Assembly: GCF_030586465.1 (NCBI RefSeq)
Contig: NZ_JAUQYP010000001.1
Location: forward strand, 186,001 to 250,000
Length of the DNA: 64,000 bases
Direction of reading: 5' to 3'
Source: Actinotalea lenta
Lineage (GTDB): Bacteria; Actinomycetota; Actinomycetes; Actinomycetales; Cellulomonadaceae
The position numbers and the translations under genes are program-made. Below the pieces are notes generated by a model. The model was not told the origin of the DNA, made no database searches, and worked only from the letters and a program-made list of their open reading frames with translations. Of this stretch, positions 43,884 through 55,625 are shown piece by piece (within the stretch, counting starts at the first letter, position 1; every line of letters begins with the position of its first letter).

Positions 43884-45240
43884 GGTCCTCCTCCTGGGCG
43901 GTCGTCTGGTCGGCAGTCGTCCGATCGGCACCGTCCGCCACGACGGAGGCCTCGACGGGCGCCCGGCGGCGCGGGGACGGGGGCAGGGCCTGGCCGGGCA
44001 GCGGCGGGACCGGGTAGCCGTCCTTGAACGCGTCGAACGGCTCGGGTGGTCCGTCCGGCTCGGGTTGCTCCTTGCGCTCGGGCACCAGGAACATCGCGGC
44101 GACCGCAAGCACCAGCACGGCGGCCAGGCCGCCGAGCAGCTGGGCCTGGCTCAGGTCCGCGAACCGCCGCACACCCTGCACCACGGAGACGGCGACGATC
44201 CACACGAGCGCGAACGGGATGAGGATCTTCCACCCGAACTTCATGAACTGGTCGTACCGGAAGCGCAGCAGCGTGCCGCGGACCCAGACGAAGATGAACA
44301 TGAAGAACCAGAGCTTCACGCCGAACCAGAGCACCGGCCACCAGCCGTGGTTGAGCATGTCGTTGTTGATCGCCGAGAGCGGCCACGGCGCCCGGAAGCC
44401 ACCGAAGAACAGCGTCGTGGCCACGGCGGAGACGTTGAGCATGTTGATGTACTCGGCCAGGAAGAACCACGCGAACTTCATCGACGAGTACTCGGTCATG
44501 TACCCGCCCACCAGCTCGCCCTCGGCCTCCGGCAGGTCGAAGGGCAGGCGGTTGACCTCACCGGTCATCGAGATCAGGTAGATGACGAACGCCGGCAGCA
44601 GAGGCAGGAACCACCAGATGGTGGTCTGGGACTCCACGATCTGCCGCGTGCTCATCGAGCCGGCCATGACGAACACGCTGACCAGGGACATGCCCATCGC
44701 GAGCTCGTAGGAGATCACCTGCGCGGTGGACCGCACCGAACCCAGCAGCGGGTACGTCGAGCCGGACGCCCAGCCGCCGAGCACGATCCCGTACACGCCC
44801 ACCGACGCCGCGGCCAGGATGTACAGCACCGCGACCGGGAAGTCGGTCAGCTGCAGGGGCGTGAGGTGCCCGAACAGGTTGACCTCGGGGGCGATCGGGA
44901 TGACCGCGAACACCAGCAGCGAGGCGAACACCGAGATCATCGGAGCCACCAGGTAGATGACCTTGTCCGCCGCGCGGACGGTCATGTCCTCCTTGAGCAG
45001 CAGCTTCATCGCGTCGGCCAGGGATTGCAGCAGGCCGAACGGGCCGTGCACGTTGGGACCGGGCCGGATCTGCATGCGCGCGACGACCTTGCGCTCGAAC
45101 CAGATCGCGAAGAGCACGCTCAGCAGCAGGAAGACGATGATCCCCACGGCCTTGATCAGCACGATCCACCAGGTGTCGTTGCTGAAGTCCGCCGCGGGCG
45201 GGGGGGTCGCGGCGGCCAGCGCCACGCTCATCGCGGTCAT
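43876..45240 (-). CDS. nuoH: NADH-quinone oxidoreductase subunit H
   Basis: A 454-residue eight-helix subunit at the quinone site. The loop [34 protein letters not shown] and the segment [27 protein letters not shown] are diagnostic. Unusual for NuoH in other phyla but common in actinobacteria, the C terminus carries about 60 extra Pro/Ala-rich residues. ATG 45240 overlaps the nuoG stop as ATGA. Confidence 0.97.
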   Translation of the reverse strand: MTAMSVALAAATPPPAADFSNDTWWIVLIKAVGIIVFLLLSVLFAIWFERKVVARMQIRPGPNVHGPFGLLQSLADAMKLLLKEDMTVRAADKVIYLVAPMISVFASLLVFAVIPIAPEVNLFGHLTPLQLTDFPVAVLYILAAASVGVYGIVLGGWASGSTYPLLGSVRSTAQVISYELAMGMSLVSVFVMAGSMSTRQIVESQTTIWWFLPLLPAFVIYLISMTGEVNRLPFDLPEAEGELVGGYMTEYSSMKFAWFFLAEYINMLNVSAVATTLFFGGFRAPWPLSAINNDMLNHGWWPVLWFGVKLWFFMFIFVWVRGTLLRFRYDQFMKFGWKILIPFALVWIVAVSVVQGVRRFADLSQAQLLGGLAAVLVLAVAAMFLVPERKEQPEPDGPPEPFDAFKDGYPVPPLPGQALPPSPRRRAPVEASVVADGADRTTADQTTAQEEDRG

Positions 45241-47878
45241 GCCTGCTCTCCGTCCGTCGGCTCCACGTCCGTCGTCGTGCCGGGCGCCACCGTGACCACG
45301 GCGCCCGCGTCGACCCGCAGGGTCGTGCGGACCGTGGAGCCCGGCGAGCTCACCGGCAGCCACACCACGGCGTCGGGCATCGGCGTGATCACGGCCGGCA
45401 GCGTGATGCTGCCGTGGTCGGTGGACACCGTCACCGGCGCACCGTCATCCACCCCGATGCGGGCGGCGAGCTCGCTGCTGAGCCGCGCGACCGGTCGCGG
45501 CGCGGTGCCGGCCAGGAACGCCTCACCGTCCTGGCACCGGCCCAGGTCGAGCAGAAGGTGCCAGCTCGCCAGCACCGCCTGGTCGGCCCCGGGGGTCGGC
45601 GGCTCGGAGTACGCCATGTCCGGGGCGTCGGCCCGGACCCCGTCCCACGCGCCGAGCTCGTCGAGGTCGCCGTGCACCGCGGCCAGCGTGCCCAGCCCGA
45701 GGTCCACCCCGAGCCGGCCCGCCAGCGCGTGCAGCACACGATGGTCGGGCAGCGCCGTCGAGGTCAGCGCCTGGGCGAACGGTCGCGGCCTGCCCTCCCA
45801 CGTGACGAACGTGCCGGGCTTCTCGGCGGGCGGGGCGACCGGGAGCACGACGTCGGCCCGCTCCGTCACCGCCGACGCGCGCACCTCCAGGCTGACCACG
45901 AAGGTCTGCTCGAGGGCGCGCAGCGCGAGGTCCGGATCGGGCAGGTCGGCCGGGTCGACGCCGCCGACCACCAGGGCGGCCAGCCCGCCGGAGACCGCAC
46001 CGGTGAGGATCGCCGTGAGGTCGCGGCCCGGCGTGCTCGGCAGCGACTCGACGCCCCAGGCGGCGGCCAGGTCGGCCCGTGCCGCGCCGTCGGCCACCGG
46101 GCGACCGCCCGGCAGCAGGGTCGGCAGGGTGCCGACCTCGAGGGCGCCGCGTTCGCCGGCGCGTCGTGGCAACCAGGCCAGCCGGGCACCGAGGCGCTCG
46201 GCCAGTCGCAGTGCCGCGGACAGCGCACCGGGCACGGTGGCCATCCGCTCGCCCACCAGGACCACACCGCCGCGCAACGCCTCCGCCGCGGCGGCGAGCT
46301 CGGCGTCCTCGGCGTCCCCGATCGCGTCGAGCACCTCCGGCTCGGTCCCGGGCGCCGCAGGCAGCAACGTGCCGCGCACCCGGCGCAGCCCGCGCGTGGC
46401 GAAGGGCGCGACCGAGAACACCCGGGTGGCCCCGGCCAGCACACCCTTGCGCAGGCGCAGGAAGACCACGCCGCCCTCGTCCTCGGGCTCGAAGCCCACC
46501 AGCAGCACCGCGCTGCGCTCGAGGTCGGCGAACGTCACGTCGATGCCGCGTCCCGCGACCGCGTGGCCCAGGAAGGCCTCCTCCTCGGCGGAGTGCGGCC
46601 GCGCACGGTGGTCGACGTCGTTGGTGCCCAGGGCCACGCGTGCCAGCTTGGCGTAGGCGTAGGCGTCCTCCATGGTCGGGCGCCCGCCGGGCAGCACACC
46701 CACCCCGGCGCCGTCCCGCGCCGCGGCCAGCCCCTCGGCCGCCACGGTGAGGGCCTCGGCCCAGCTCGCCTCGCGCAGCTCGCCGGGGGCGCCGTCATCG
46801 GTGCGGTCCCGCACCAGCGGCGCGGTGAGCCGGTCGGGGGCGGTCTGCCAGGTGAACGCGAACCGGTCCTTGTCGGTCAGCCACTCCTCGTTGACCACCG
46901 GGTCCTCGCCGGCCAGCCGCCGCATCACCACACCGCGACGGTGGTCGACGCGGATCGCCGAGCCGTTGGAGTCGTGCTCGGCGATCGACGGCGTGGAGGC
47001 CAGGTCGAACGGGCGGGAGCGGAACCGGTAGGAGGCGCCGGTGAGAGCGCCGACCGGGCAGATCTGCACCGTGTTGCCGGAGAAGTACGAGGAGAACGGC
47101 CGTCCCGACGCGTCCAGCGCGGCCGGGCCGATCGGCCGCTCCGGGGACTCGTCGACCGGCGGCATGCCACCGGCCCGGGTGTAGGGCGTCCCGTCGTCCT
47201 CGGCCCCGGCGAACACCGTCGCCTGGCCCGCTCCGTCGAAGCCCAGCACGGCCGGGTCGAACCGACCGATCTGCTGGCGCGCGCCGCGCTGCTGCAGGTC
47301 GATGAACTGGTCCCCGGCGATCTCGTTGGAGAAGCGCGTGCAGCGCTGGCACAGGATGCAGCGCTCGCGGTCCAGCAGGATCTGCGTGGAGATCGCCAAC
47401 GGCTTGGCGAACGTGCGCTTGGCGTCCACGAACCGGCTCGTGGCGCGGCCGTTGCTCATCGCCTGGTTCTGCAGGGGGCACTCGCCACCCTTGTCGCACG
47501 TGGGGCAGTCCAGCGGATGGTTGATGAGCAGCAGCTCCATCACGCCGTGCTGGGCCTTGTCCGCCACCGCAGACGTGCGCTGGGTGTGCACGACCATGCC
47601 GGGCGTGGCCACCAGCGTGCAGGACGCCTGGGGCTTGGGCATCGGCCGCAGGTTGCCCTCGCGGTCCGGCATCGCGACCTCGACGAGGCACTGCCGGCAC
47701 GCGCCCGCGGGCTTGAGCAGCGGGTGGTCGCAGAACCGGGGGATCTGGATGCCGAGCTGCTCGGCCGCGCGGATCACCAGGGTGCCCTTCGGGACGGACA
47801 CCTCGACGTCGTCGATGGTGAACGTCACCTCGGGGACCACGGTGCCCGAGGTGCCCGCCGCACCGGTCGTCGTGGACG

Positions 47879-47882
<4 letters not shown>
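45237..47882 (-). CDS. nuoG: NADH-quinone oxidoreductase subunit G
   Basis: An 881-residue molybdopterin-oxidoreductase-like subunit with several Fe-S clusters. Cys ligands are seen in [19 protein letters not shown] ([2Fe-2S]), [17 protein letters not shown] and [17 protein letters not shown], and the C-terminal MopB part lacks a visible Mo-binding site, as expected for complex I. The central region has VFLRLRKG and [13 protein letters not shown](V)TWEGR. It links NuoF/E clusters to NuoI. The ATG 47882 overlaps the nuoF stop as ATGA. Confidence 0.97.
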
Positions 47883-49209
<1,327 letters not shown>

Positions 49210-49210
<1 letters not shown>

Positions 49211-50040
49211 CACGACTCCTCACGCTTGGTCTGGTCGCCCGACGCGTCGTTCGAGGTGCGGCGCGACGCGTCCTCGCCCTGCGGTCCGGCGGGGGTGTCC
49301 ACGCTCGACTGGGTGCCGCCGGAGCGGGGGGCGGTCTTCTGCCGCTCGCCGCGCGCGGGCTGCGCCCGCGTCTTGCCGGCCTCGCCCGGCGCGACCCAGC
49401 CGCGCTCGTCGGCCAGCTGCAGCCCGACCAGGGTCGGCGCACCGGCCCCCGGACCTTCGTTCGCCCGGCCGTCGGTGAACCCGGCGAGCACGCGGGAGGT
49501 CTCCTTGAACCCGACGACGCGGTCGGCCCCGCGCGTGGGCCGCACCGGCTCCCCGGCCTGCAGAGCGTCCACGAGGGCGGTCGCCGAGGCCGGCGTCTGG
49601 TTGTCGAAGAACTCCCAGTTGACCATCACCACGGGCGCGTAGTCGCACGCGGCGTTGCACTCGACGCGCTCGAGCGTGATCGCCCCGTCCTCGGTGGTCT
49701 CGTCGTGCCCGACGCCGAGGTGGTCGCTCAGCTCGGCCCAGATCTGGTCGCCGCCCATCACGGCGCACAGCGTGTTCGTGCACACCCCGACGGTGTAGGT
49801 CCCGTTGGGGTGACGCTTGTACTGGGTGTAGAAGGTGGCCACCGCGGAGACCTCGGCGGCGGTCAGGTCCAGCGACCGGGCGCAGAACTCGATCCCGGCG
49901 GCGGTGATGTACCCGTCGACGGACTGCACCAGGTGCAGCAGCGGCAGCAGCGCGGACCGCGGGTTCTCCGGGTAGCGCGCCAGGACCTGCGCGGCGTCGG
50001 CCTCGAGCTGCGCCAGGGTCTGCGCGTCGTAGCTCGCCAT
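49210..50040 (-). CDS. nuoE: NADH-quinone oxidoreductase subunit E
   Basis: A 276-residue thioredoxin-fold subunit with one [2Fe-2S] cluster. Ligands are CTNTLC and CNAAC (Cx4C and Cx3C). After about residue 185 an extra 90 residues are rich in Arg/Gly/Ser and look disordered, longer than the typical 160-240 residue NuoE. ATG 50040 overlaps the nuoD stop by one base (TGATG). Confidence 0.96.
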
Positions 50041-51386
50041 CAGCGGTCCACCCCTCCCAGCACGGGGTCGAGCCCGGCCACCGCGACGACCACGTCAGCC
50101 ACCTGGCCGCCCTCGCACATGAGGGACACGCCTTGGAGGTTGTTGAACGACGGGTCACGGAAGTGCGCCCGGTACGGCCTGGTGCCTCCGTCGGAGACCA
50201 GGTGGACGCCGAGCTCGCCGCGCGGCGCCTCGACCGTCTGCCAGACCTCGCCTGCCGGGACCCGGAAGCCCTCGGTGACGAGCTTGAAGTGGTGGATGAG
50301 CGACTCCATCGAGGTGCCCATGATCTCCTTGATGTGCGCCAGCGAGTTGCCCATGCCGTCCGCACCGATCGCCAGCTGCGCGGGCCACGCGACCTTCTTG
50401 TCCGCGACCATCACCGGCCCGGGACCCATCTGCTGCAGGCGCTCGACCGCCTGCTCGACGATCCGCAACGACTGGTAGCACTCCTCCAGCCGCAGGACGG
50501 TCCGCGCGTAGGCGTCGGCGTCCGTCGACGTCGGCACGTCGAAGTCGTAGGTCTCGTAACCGAGGTAGGGGAAAGCCTTGCGGACGTCGTAGGGCAGGCC
50601 TGCCGAGCGCAGCACCGGCCCGGTGATGCCGAGCGCCATCGCGCCGGCCAGCGACAGGTGTCCGACGCCGACCGTACGGCCCTTGTAGATGGGGTTGGCC
50701 AGCATCAGGTCGCCGAGCTGGCCCAGGTACGTGCGCACCCGGGGCATCGCCTCACGCACCGTGTCCAGCGCGCCGGGCGGGATGTCCTGGGCGACGCCAC
50801 CGGGCCGGATGAACGCGTGGTTCATCCGCAGACCGGTGATCAGCTCGAAGATCTTGAGGATCTCCTCGCGCGCGGTGAACGAGATCGTCATGATCGTCGT
50901 CGCACCGAGCTCGTTGCCGCCCGTACCGATCGCGATGAGGTGCGAGGCGATCCGGTTGAGCTCGAGCAGCAGGACGCGGACCGCCTGGGCGCGCTCGGGC
51001 ACGTCCTCGGTGATGCCGAGGAGCTTCTCGACCGCCAGGCAGTAGGCCGCCTCGCTGGAGAACGGCGCCACGTAGTCCATCCGGGTGCAGAACGTCACGC
51101 CCTGCGTCCAGGTGCGGAACTCCATGTTCTTCTCGATGCCGGTGTGCAGGTAGCCGATGCCCGCCCGGGCCTCGGTCACCGTCTCACCGTCGATCTCGAG
51201 CATCAGGCGGAGCACGCCGTGCGTGGACGGGTGCTGCGGACCCATGTTGACGACGATGCGCTCCTCGCCGAGGCGCGCTGCCTCCTCGGCGATGTCCGAC
51301 CAGTCGCCGCCGACGGCCTCGAAGACGCGGGCGTCCTCGTCGTCGGGCAGCGAGCCGGTGGCGTGCGGGGTGCGGGCCTCAGCCAT
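50040..51386 (-). CDS. nuoD: NADH-quinone oxidoreductase subunit D
   Basis: A 448-residue subunit that, with NuoB, lines the quinone site. The [22 protein letters not shown] beta-hairpin, [32 protein letters not shown] and the C-terminal [16 protein letters not shown] region are classic. The ATG 51386 matches a TGATG junction with nuoC; upstream codons to 51785 belong to the nuoC shadow. Confidence 0.97.
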   Translation of the reverse strand: MAEARTPHATGSLPDDEDARVFEAVGGDWSDIAEEAARLGEERIVVNMGPQHPSTHGVLRLMLEIDGETVTEARAGIGYLHTGIEKNMEFRTWTQGVTFCTRMDYVAPFSSEAAYCLAVEKLLGITEDVPERAQAVRVLLLELNRIASHLIAIGTGGNELGATTIMTISFTAREEILKIFELITGLRMNHAFIRPGGVAQDIPPGALDTVREAMPRVRTYLGQLGDLMLANPIYKGRTVGVGHLSLAGAMALGITGPVLRSAGLPYDVRKAFPYLGYETYDFDVPTSTDADAYARTVLRLEECYQSLRIVEQAVERLQQMGPGPVMVADKKVAWPAQLAIGADGMGNSLAHIKEIMGTSMESLIHHFKLVTEGFRVPAGEVWQTVEAPRGELGVHLVSDGGTRPYRAHFRDPSFNNLQGVSLMCEGGQVADVVVAVAGLDPVLGGVDR

Positions 51387-52207
51387 CAGTTGTACGACCT
51401 CCGCTCGTCCGGCGGGACGACCTGCGCCCCCTTGTACTCCACCGGGATGCCGCCCAGCGGGTAGTCCTTGCGCTGCGGGTGACCGACCCAGTCGTCCGGC
51501 ATCTCGATGCGGGCCAGCCCCGGGTGGCCGTCGAACACGATCCCGAAGAAGTCGAAGGTCTCCCGCTCGTGCCAGTCGTGCCCCGGGTAGACCGGGGTGC
51601 TCGACGGGATGTGCGGGTCGGACTCGGGGACCGACACCTCGAGGCGCAGCCGACGCGAGTGCGTGACCGACGTCAGGTGGTAGACCGCGTGCAGCTCGCG
51701 CCCGGTCTCGTGGGGGTAGTGCACGCCGGAGACGCCGAGGCCCAGCTCGAAGCGCAGGTCCTGCTCGTCGCGCAGCGCGCGGCACACCGTCAGCAGGTGC
51801 TCCCGGCTGGTGTGCAGCGTCAGCTCCTCGCGGTCGACCACGACCGCCTCGACCGCGTCCTCGAACGCGATGCCCTGCTCGGCGAGGACCTCGGCGAGGA
51901 TGTCCACCACCTCGTCGAACCAGCCACCGTAGGGCCGCGGGCTGGGCCCGGGCATCGCCACCGTGCGGACCAGGCCGCCGAACCCGGAGGTGTCCCCCGA
52001 CCCGGTGACGCCGAACATGCCCGTGCGCACGTCGACGACCTGCGGCCCGGCCGGGCGGGTACCCGTCGCGGGGATGTTCTGCGAGCCTGCCTCGAGGGCG
52101 GCCTCGACGGTGGTCTGCGGGGTGTCGCCGCCCTCGGCGCCGACCGGTGCGTCGCCGGCCTTCGCCGCGGCCGAGGCGTCCTTCTTCTCGTCGCTAGCGT
52201 CGCTCAC
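51386..52207 (-). CDS. nuoC: NADH-quinone oxidoreductase subunit C
   Basis: A 273-residue subunit with the 30 kDa subunit core [24 protein letters not shown] and [27 protein letters not shown]. The N-terminal 60 residues are low complexity (Ala/Asp/Lys), as often in actinobacteria. NuoC and NuoD are separate genes here. GTG 52207 overlaps the nuoB stop as GTGA. Confidence 0.96.
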   Translation of the reverse strand: MSDASDEKKDASAAAKAGDAPVGAEGGDTPQTTVEAALEAGSQNIPATGTRPAGPQVVDVRTGMFGVTGSGDTSGFGGLVRTVAMPGPSPRPYGGWFDEVVDILAEVLAEQGIAFEDAVEAVVVDREELTLHTSREHLLTVCRALRDEQDLRFELGLGVSGVHYPHETGRELHAVYHLTSVTHSRRLRLEVSVPESDPHIPSSTPVYPGHDWHERETFDFFGIVFDGHPGLARIEMPDDWVGHPQRKDYPLGGIPVEYKGAQVVPPDERRSYN

Positions 52208-52755
52208 CGCAGCAGCCCCTTCATCTGGGAGGTCGGGGTGGCCTCGAGAGCCGCGGCCTCCGCGGCGCGCGCCGCCTCCTCACGGTCGACCCCCAGCGGA
52301 GACTGCTGGACCTGGTCGTGCAGCGCGAGGATCGCGTTCAGGAGCATCTCCGGTCGCGGCGGGCAGCCGGGCAGGTAGATGTCCACCGGCACCACGTGGT
52401 CGACGCCCTGGACGATGGCGTAGTTGTTGAACATCCCGCCCGAGGACGCGCACACGCCCATCGACAGCACCCACTTGGGCTCGGACATCTGGTCGTAGAC
52501 CTGGCGCACGATCGGGGCCATCTTCTGGCTGACGCGCCCCGCGACGATCATCAGGTCCGCCTGCCGCGGCGACGCGCGGAACACCTCCATGCCGAACCGG
52601 GACATGTCGAACCGGGGGGTACCGGTCGCCATCATCTCGATCGCACAGCAGGCCAGGCCGAACGTCACCGGCCACATCGACGCCTTGCGGAAGTAGCCCG
52701 CCAGGCCCTCGATGGTGGTCAGCAGGATCCCGGACGGGGCCTCCTCGATGCCCAT
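52204..52755 (-). CDS. nuoB: NADH-quinone oxidoreductase subunit B
   Basis: A 183-residue subunit with the N2 [4Fe-4S] cluster. The tandem Cys in [11 protein letters not shown], and [16 protein letters not shown] and [10 protein letters not shown], supply the ligands. ATG 52755 has AAGGAGG about 7 nt upstream. N2 reduces menaquinone. A 40-nt gap separates it from nuoA. Confidence 0.97.
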   Translation of the reverse strand: MGIEEAPSGILLTTIEGLAGYFRKASMWPVTFGLACCAIEMMATGTPRFDMSRFGMEVFRASPRQADLMIVAGRVSQKMAPIVRQVYDQMSEPKWVLSMGVCASSGGMFNNYAIVQGVDHVVPVDIYLPGCPPRPEMLLNAILALHDQVQQSPLGVDREEAARAAEAAALEATPTSQMKGLLR

Positions 52756-52795
52756 GGCCTGCCTCCTTCCTCTCGTCGTTCGTGCTGCAGCCCGG

Positions 52796-53158
52796 TCAGT
52801 CCCACTCGAACCCGCCGCGGCGCCACTCGTAGACGAACGGCACCGTGATGAGAACCAGGAAGGTGAGCATCGCGACCACGCCGAACATGGCGAGCGCGTC
52901 GAACGCCACCGCCCACGGATACATGAAGACGACCTCGATGTCGAAGACGATGAAGGTCATCGCGACCAGGTAGTACTTGATCGGGAAGCGTCCGCCGCCG
53001 ATGGCGTGCGGCGTCGGGTCGATCCCGCACTCGTACGCCTCGAGCTTGGCGCGGTTGTACCGCTTGGGGCCGATGATCGCGCTCGCCCCCACCCCACCGA
53101 GGGCGAGCACGGCCGCCACCGTCATGAGCACGAGGATCGGCACGTACGGGTTGCTCAT
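52796..53158 (-). CDS. nuoA: NADH-quinone oxidoreductase subunit A
   Basis: A 120-residue three-helix membrane subunit. The conserved [43 protein letters not shown] fixes the call. ATG 53158 has GGAGG 5 nt upstream; the longer frame to 53260 runs into the intergenic region. It opens the nuo operon, 85 nt downstream of menJ, which may share its promoter. Confidence 0.97.
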   Translation of the reverse strand: MSNPYVPILVLMTVAAVLALGGVGASAIIGPKRYNRAKLEAYECGIDPTPHAIGGGRFPIKYYLVAMTFIVFDIEVVFMYPWAVAFDALAMFGVVAMLTFLVLITVPFVYEWRRGGFEWD

Positions 53159-53243
53159 CTCGTCCTCCAGCTCTGTCCCGCGCGGTGCGGGCCGTGGTGC
53201 AGCGACGGCCGGTGGCGCTGGGTCCCAGCCGAGTTTTCTCGGG

Positions 53244-54566
53244 TCATGCCGCAGGCGCAATTCGCGTCAGCGCGGCGATGAAACGGTCGGACGCATCGCC
53301 CCCGTGCGGGTCCCACACGTCCGACAGCAGCTTCAGTGTGAGGCGCATCAACGCCGGCCGGGGCAGACCGTACCGCGTCAGGACGCGCATCACGTCAGGG
53401 CGCTCGATGATCCGCACGAATGCCCGGCCCAGGGTGTAGTAGCCACCGAGCTCGTCGGCCATCACACCCGGGTAGGTTGCCAGCACCCGGTCGCGCTGCG
53501 CGTCGGTGGCTCGCGCGCGGGCCTGCACGATCACCTCGGCGGCCCGACGGGCGGCCTGCATCGCGTAGGCGATCCCCTCGCCGTTGAACGGGTTGACCAT
53601 GCCGCCGGCGTCCCCGACCAGCAGGACGCCGCGATGGTAGAGCGGCTTCCGGTTGAACGCCATCGGCAAGGCCGCCGAGCGCACCGGGCCGATCTGGTTC
53701 TCGGGCGTGAACTCCCACTCCGGAGGCAGGTGGGACACCCAGCGCTGCAGGAGGTCCTTGTAGTCGATCTTCGTGGCGGCCGCCGTGGAGCTCACCGATC
53801 CGAGGCCGACGTTCGCGGTGCCGTCGCCGAGACCGAAGATCCAGCCGTACCCCGGCAGCAGCGCCGAACGTCCCGGGGGGCCGTCCCACAGCTCGAGGTG
53901 GGACTCCATCCAGTCGTCGTCGTGTCGCGGGGTGCGGAAGTACGTGCGCACGGCCACGCCCATCGGGCGCCGCGGGTCCTTCTCCAGGCCGAGCGCGAGC
54001 GCGAACCGCCCGGACACGCCGTCGGCGGCGACCACCACGGGCGCACGGTAGGTGACCTCGTCGCCTGTTCGACGACCGCTGGCGTCGACCGGGCGTGCCG
54101 TGACGCCGACCACGCGGCCCGTGCGCTCGTCGGTCACCGGGCCGGTGACCTGCGTCCGCTCCTGGATGCGGGCGCCCGCGGCGCGGGCGTGCACGGCCAG
54201 CGTCTGGTCGAAGTCCTTGCGGGTCCGGCTCACCCCGTAGTCCGGGAAGGTCTCCGTCTGCGGCCAGGGCAGGTGGATGACGTGCCCGCCGCCGCGCACC
54301 CGCAGGCCCTTGTTGCGGATCCAGCCGTCCTCGGGGCGCATCGGCACGCCCATCGCGACGAGCTCGCGCACCGAGCGGGGCGTGAAGCCGTCGCCGCAGA
54401 CCTTCTCCCGGGGGAACTCGGTCTTCTCCAGCACGAGGACGTCCACTCCGGCGGCCGCGAGGTAGAAGGCCACGGTCGATCCTGCGGGACCTGCGCCGAC
54501 GACGATCACGTCAGCGTCGGGGGTCACCACCAGAGTCCTGCCTTCGATCCTTGTGAACAGATTCAC
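53244..54566 (-). CDS. menJ: Geranylgeranyl reductase family protein, probable menaquinone reductase MenJ
   Basis: A 440-residue FAD protein. It has DVIVVGAGPAGSTVAFYLAAAGVDVLVLEK at the N terminus, PREKVCGDGFTPRSV, and GDAGGMVNPFNGEGIAYAMQAARRAAEVI. This is the geranylgeranyl reductase family. In mycobacteria the member between men genes and complex I genes saturates one isoprene unit of menaquinone (MenJ), which fits the neighbours menG and nuoA. GTG 54566 has no Shine-Dalgarno and overlaps a CRP-like site; GTG 54530, preceded by GCAGGA, is a likely true start and still precedes the FAD motif. A small CCGAG-TTTT-CTCGG hairpin follows the stop. Confidence 0.87.
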   Translation of the reverse strand: MNLFTRIEGRTLVVTPDADVIVVGAGPAGSTVAFYLAAAGVDVLVLEKTEFPREKVCGDGFTPRSVRELVAMGVPMRPEDGWIRNKGLRVRGGGHVIHLPWPQTETFPDYGVSRTRKDFDQTLAVHARAAGARIQERTQVTGPVTDERTGRVVGVTARPVDASGRRTGDEVTYRAPVVVAADGVSGRFALALGLEKDPRRPMGVAVRTYFRTPRHDDDWMESHLELWDGPPGRSALLPGYGWIFGLGDGTANVGLGSVSSTAAATKIDYKDLLQRWVSHLPPEWEFTPENQIGPVRSAALPMAFNRKPLYHRGVLLVGDAGGMVNPFNGEGIAYAMQAARRAAEVIVQARARATDAQRDRVLATYPGVMADELGGYYTLGRAFVRIIERPDVMRVLTRYGLPRPALMRLTLKLLSDVWDPHGGDASDRFIAALTRIAPAA

Positions 54567-54567
54567 G
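54552..54567. promoter_or_regulatory. CRP/GlxR-like binding site upstream of menJ-nuo
   Basis: TGTGAACAGATTCACG matches the CRP/GlxR/Rv3676 consensus TGTGA-N6-TCACA in all but the last base. It lies in the 89-nt gap between menG and menJ (or just inside the annotated menJ start if GTG 54566 is used). A cAMP-responsive regulator of the menJ-nuo unit is inferred. Confidence 0.55.
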
Positions 54568-54655
54568 AACGAGCCGTGCCAATCCTAGTGCCCCGTGGGA
54601 CCTTGGGCCGCACACGCCCATCGGGCGGACGGGGATCACCAGGGACCGAGGTCTG

Positions 54656-55378
54656 TCACCCCCTCGTGCGCGGGTCGTGCCCCGGCCGCACGCCCCGGTG
54701 CATCGCGACGATGCCTCCCGAGAGGTTGCGGTACGCGACCCGGCTCCAGCCCGCGCCGGCCATCAGTGCGGCGAAGTCCCCCTGGTCGGGCCAGCTGCGG
54801 ATCGACTCGGCGAGGTACACGTAGGCGTCGGGGTCACGCGAGACGGCACGCGCGACGGCGGGCAGCGCGCGCATCAGGTACTCCGTGTACACCGTGCGGA
54901 ACACCAGGTCCGTCGGCCGTGAGAACTCGGTCACCACGAGCCGCCCCCCGGGGCGTGTGACGCGCAGCATCTCGGCGAGCGCGGCGCGGGTGTCCACGAC
55001 GTTGCGCAGCCCGAACGAGATCGTCACGGCGTCGAAGGACCCGTCGGCGAACGGCAGTCGCGTCGCGTCCCCGGCGGTGAAGGCCAGGTCCGGGCGGCGG
55101 CGCTTGCCCACCGCGAGCATGCCGACCGAGAAGTCGCACGGGACCACATGCACGCCCGCGGCGTCGAACGGCTCGCTCGACGTACCGGTACCGGCCGCGA
55201 GGTCCAGCACGACCTCACCGGGACGCGCTCCGACGGCCTCGACGGTCGCCGTCCGCCAGCGGCGGTCCTGGCCGAGCGAGATCACGTCGTTCGTCAGGTC
55301 GTACCGGTGGGCGATGGCGTCGAACATCGCCGCGACCTCACCGGGTCGCTTCTCCAGACTCGCGCGCATGCCCGCCAT
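54656..55378 (-). CDS. menG: Demethylmenaquinone methyltransferase (MenG/UbiE)
   Basis: A 240-residue SAM methyltransferase that converts demethylmenaquinone to menaquinone. It has the UbiE opening [25 protein letters not shown], the SAM motif [16 protein letters not shown], and [27 protein letters not shown] 55378 is preferred, with GGAGGG about 8 nt upstream; ATG 55369 is equally possible. The larger frame to 56215 is an antisense shadow of menF. It lies divergent from menF, 247 nt apart. Confidence 0.94.
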   Translation of the reverse strand: MAGMRASLEKRPGEVAAMFDAIAHRYDLTNDVISLGQDRRWRTATVEAVGARPGEVVLDLAAGTGTSSEPFDAAGVHVVPCDFSVGMLAVGKRRRPDLAFTAGDATRLPFADGSFDAVTISFGLRNVVDTRAALAEMLRVTRPGGRLVVTEFSRPTDLVFRTVYTEYLMRALPAVARAVSRDPDAYVYLAESIRSWPDQGDFAALMAGAGWSRVAYRNLSGGIVAMHRGVRPGHDPRTRG

Positions 55379-55493
55379 CCTCCCAGCCCTCCGCGGGTGC
55401 CCCGAACGCGCCGGGGCGCCGAGCCCCCGCCCCGGGGTCGGCCCGACCGCCCCGTCGGCGTCACTCTCCCCCCAACCGAGACGCGCACACCCA

Positions 55494-55548
55494 GGCGAGT
55501 GCTGCACCTGGAGGCACACCTCTGGACTGGATGTGCGCCGCTCGACGG
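55494..55548 (+). repeat. Dispersed noncoding repeat, copy 1 (diverged)
   Basis: About 55 nt starting GGCGAGTGCTGCACCTG and ending GCCGCTCGACGG align with 57053-57107 on the other side of menF at 45 of 55 positions. Its inverted-repeat pairing is degraded. It runs straight into the G-rich tract. Confidence 0.7.
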
Positions 55549-55584
55549 GGGTGGGGGTGGGGGTGGGGGTGGGGGTGGGGTGGG
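55547..55584 (+). promoter_or_regulatory. G-quadruplex-forming tract upstream of menF
   Basis: Seven runs of G (5,5,5,5,5,4,3) separated by single T residues, in the coding strand of menF. Single-base loops and long G runs give a very stable parallel quadruplex. The tract ends 42 nt before the menF ATG, so just upstream of the probable -35 region. As a hexamer repeat it can also change length by slippage. Confidence 0.85.
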
Positions 55585-55611
55585 CGGACGGAGGTGGGGG
55601 GCTCGGGGATC

Positions 55612-55617
55612 TAGGCT
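55612..55617 (+). promoter_or_regulatory. menF -10 box
   Basis: TAGGCT lies 8 nt before ATG 55626, giving a leaderless or nearly leaderless menF transcript; no Shine-Dalgarno is present. Same layout as the other leaderless genes here. Confidence 0.45.
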
Positions 55618-55625
55618 TGGGGGCG

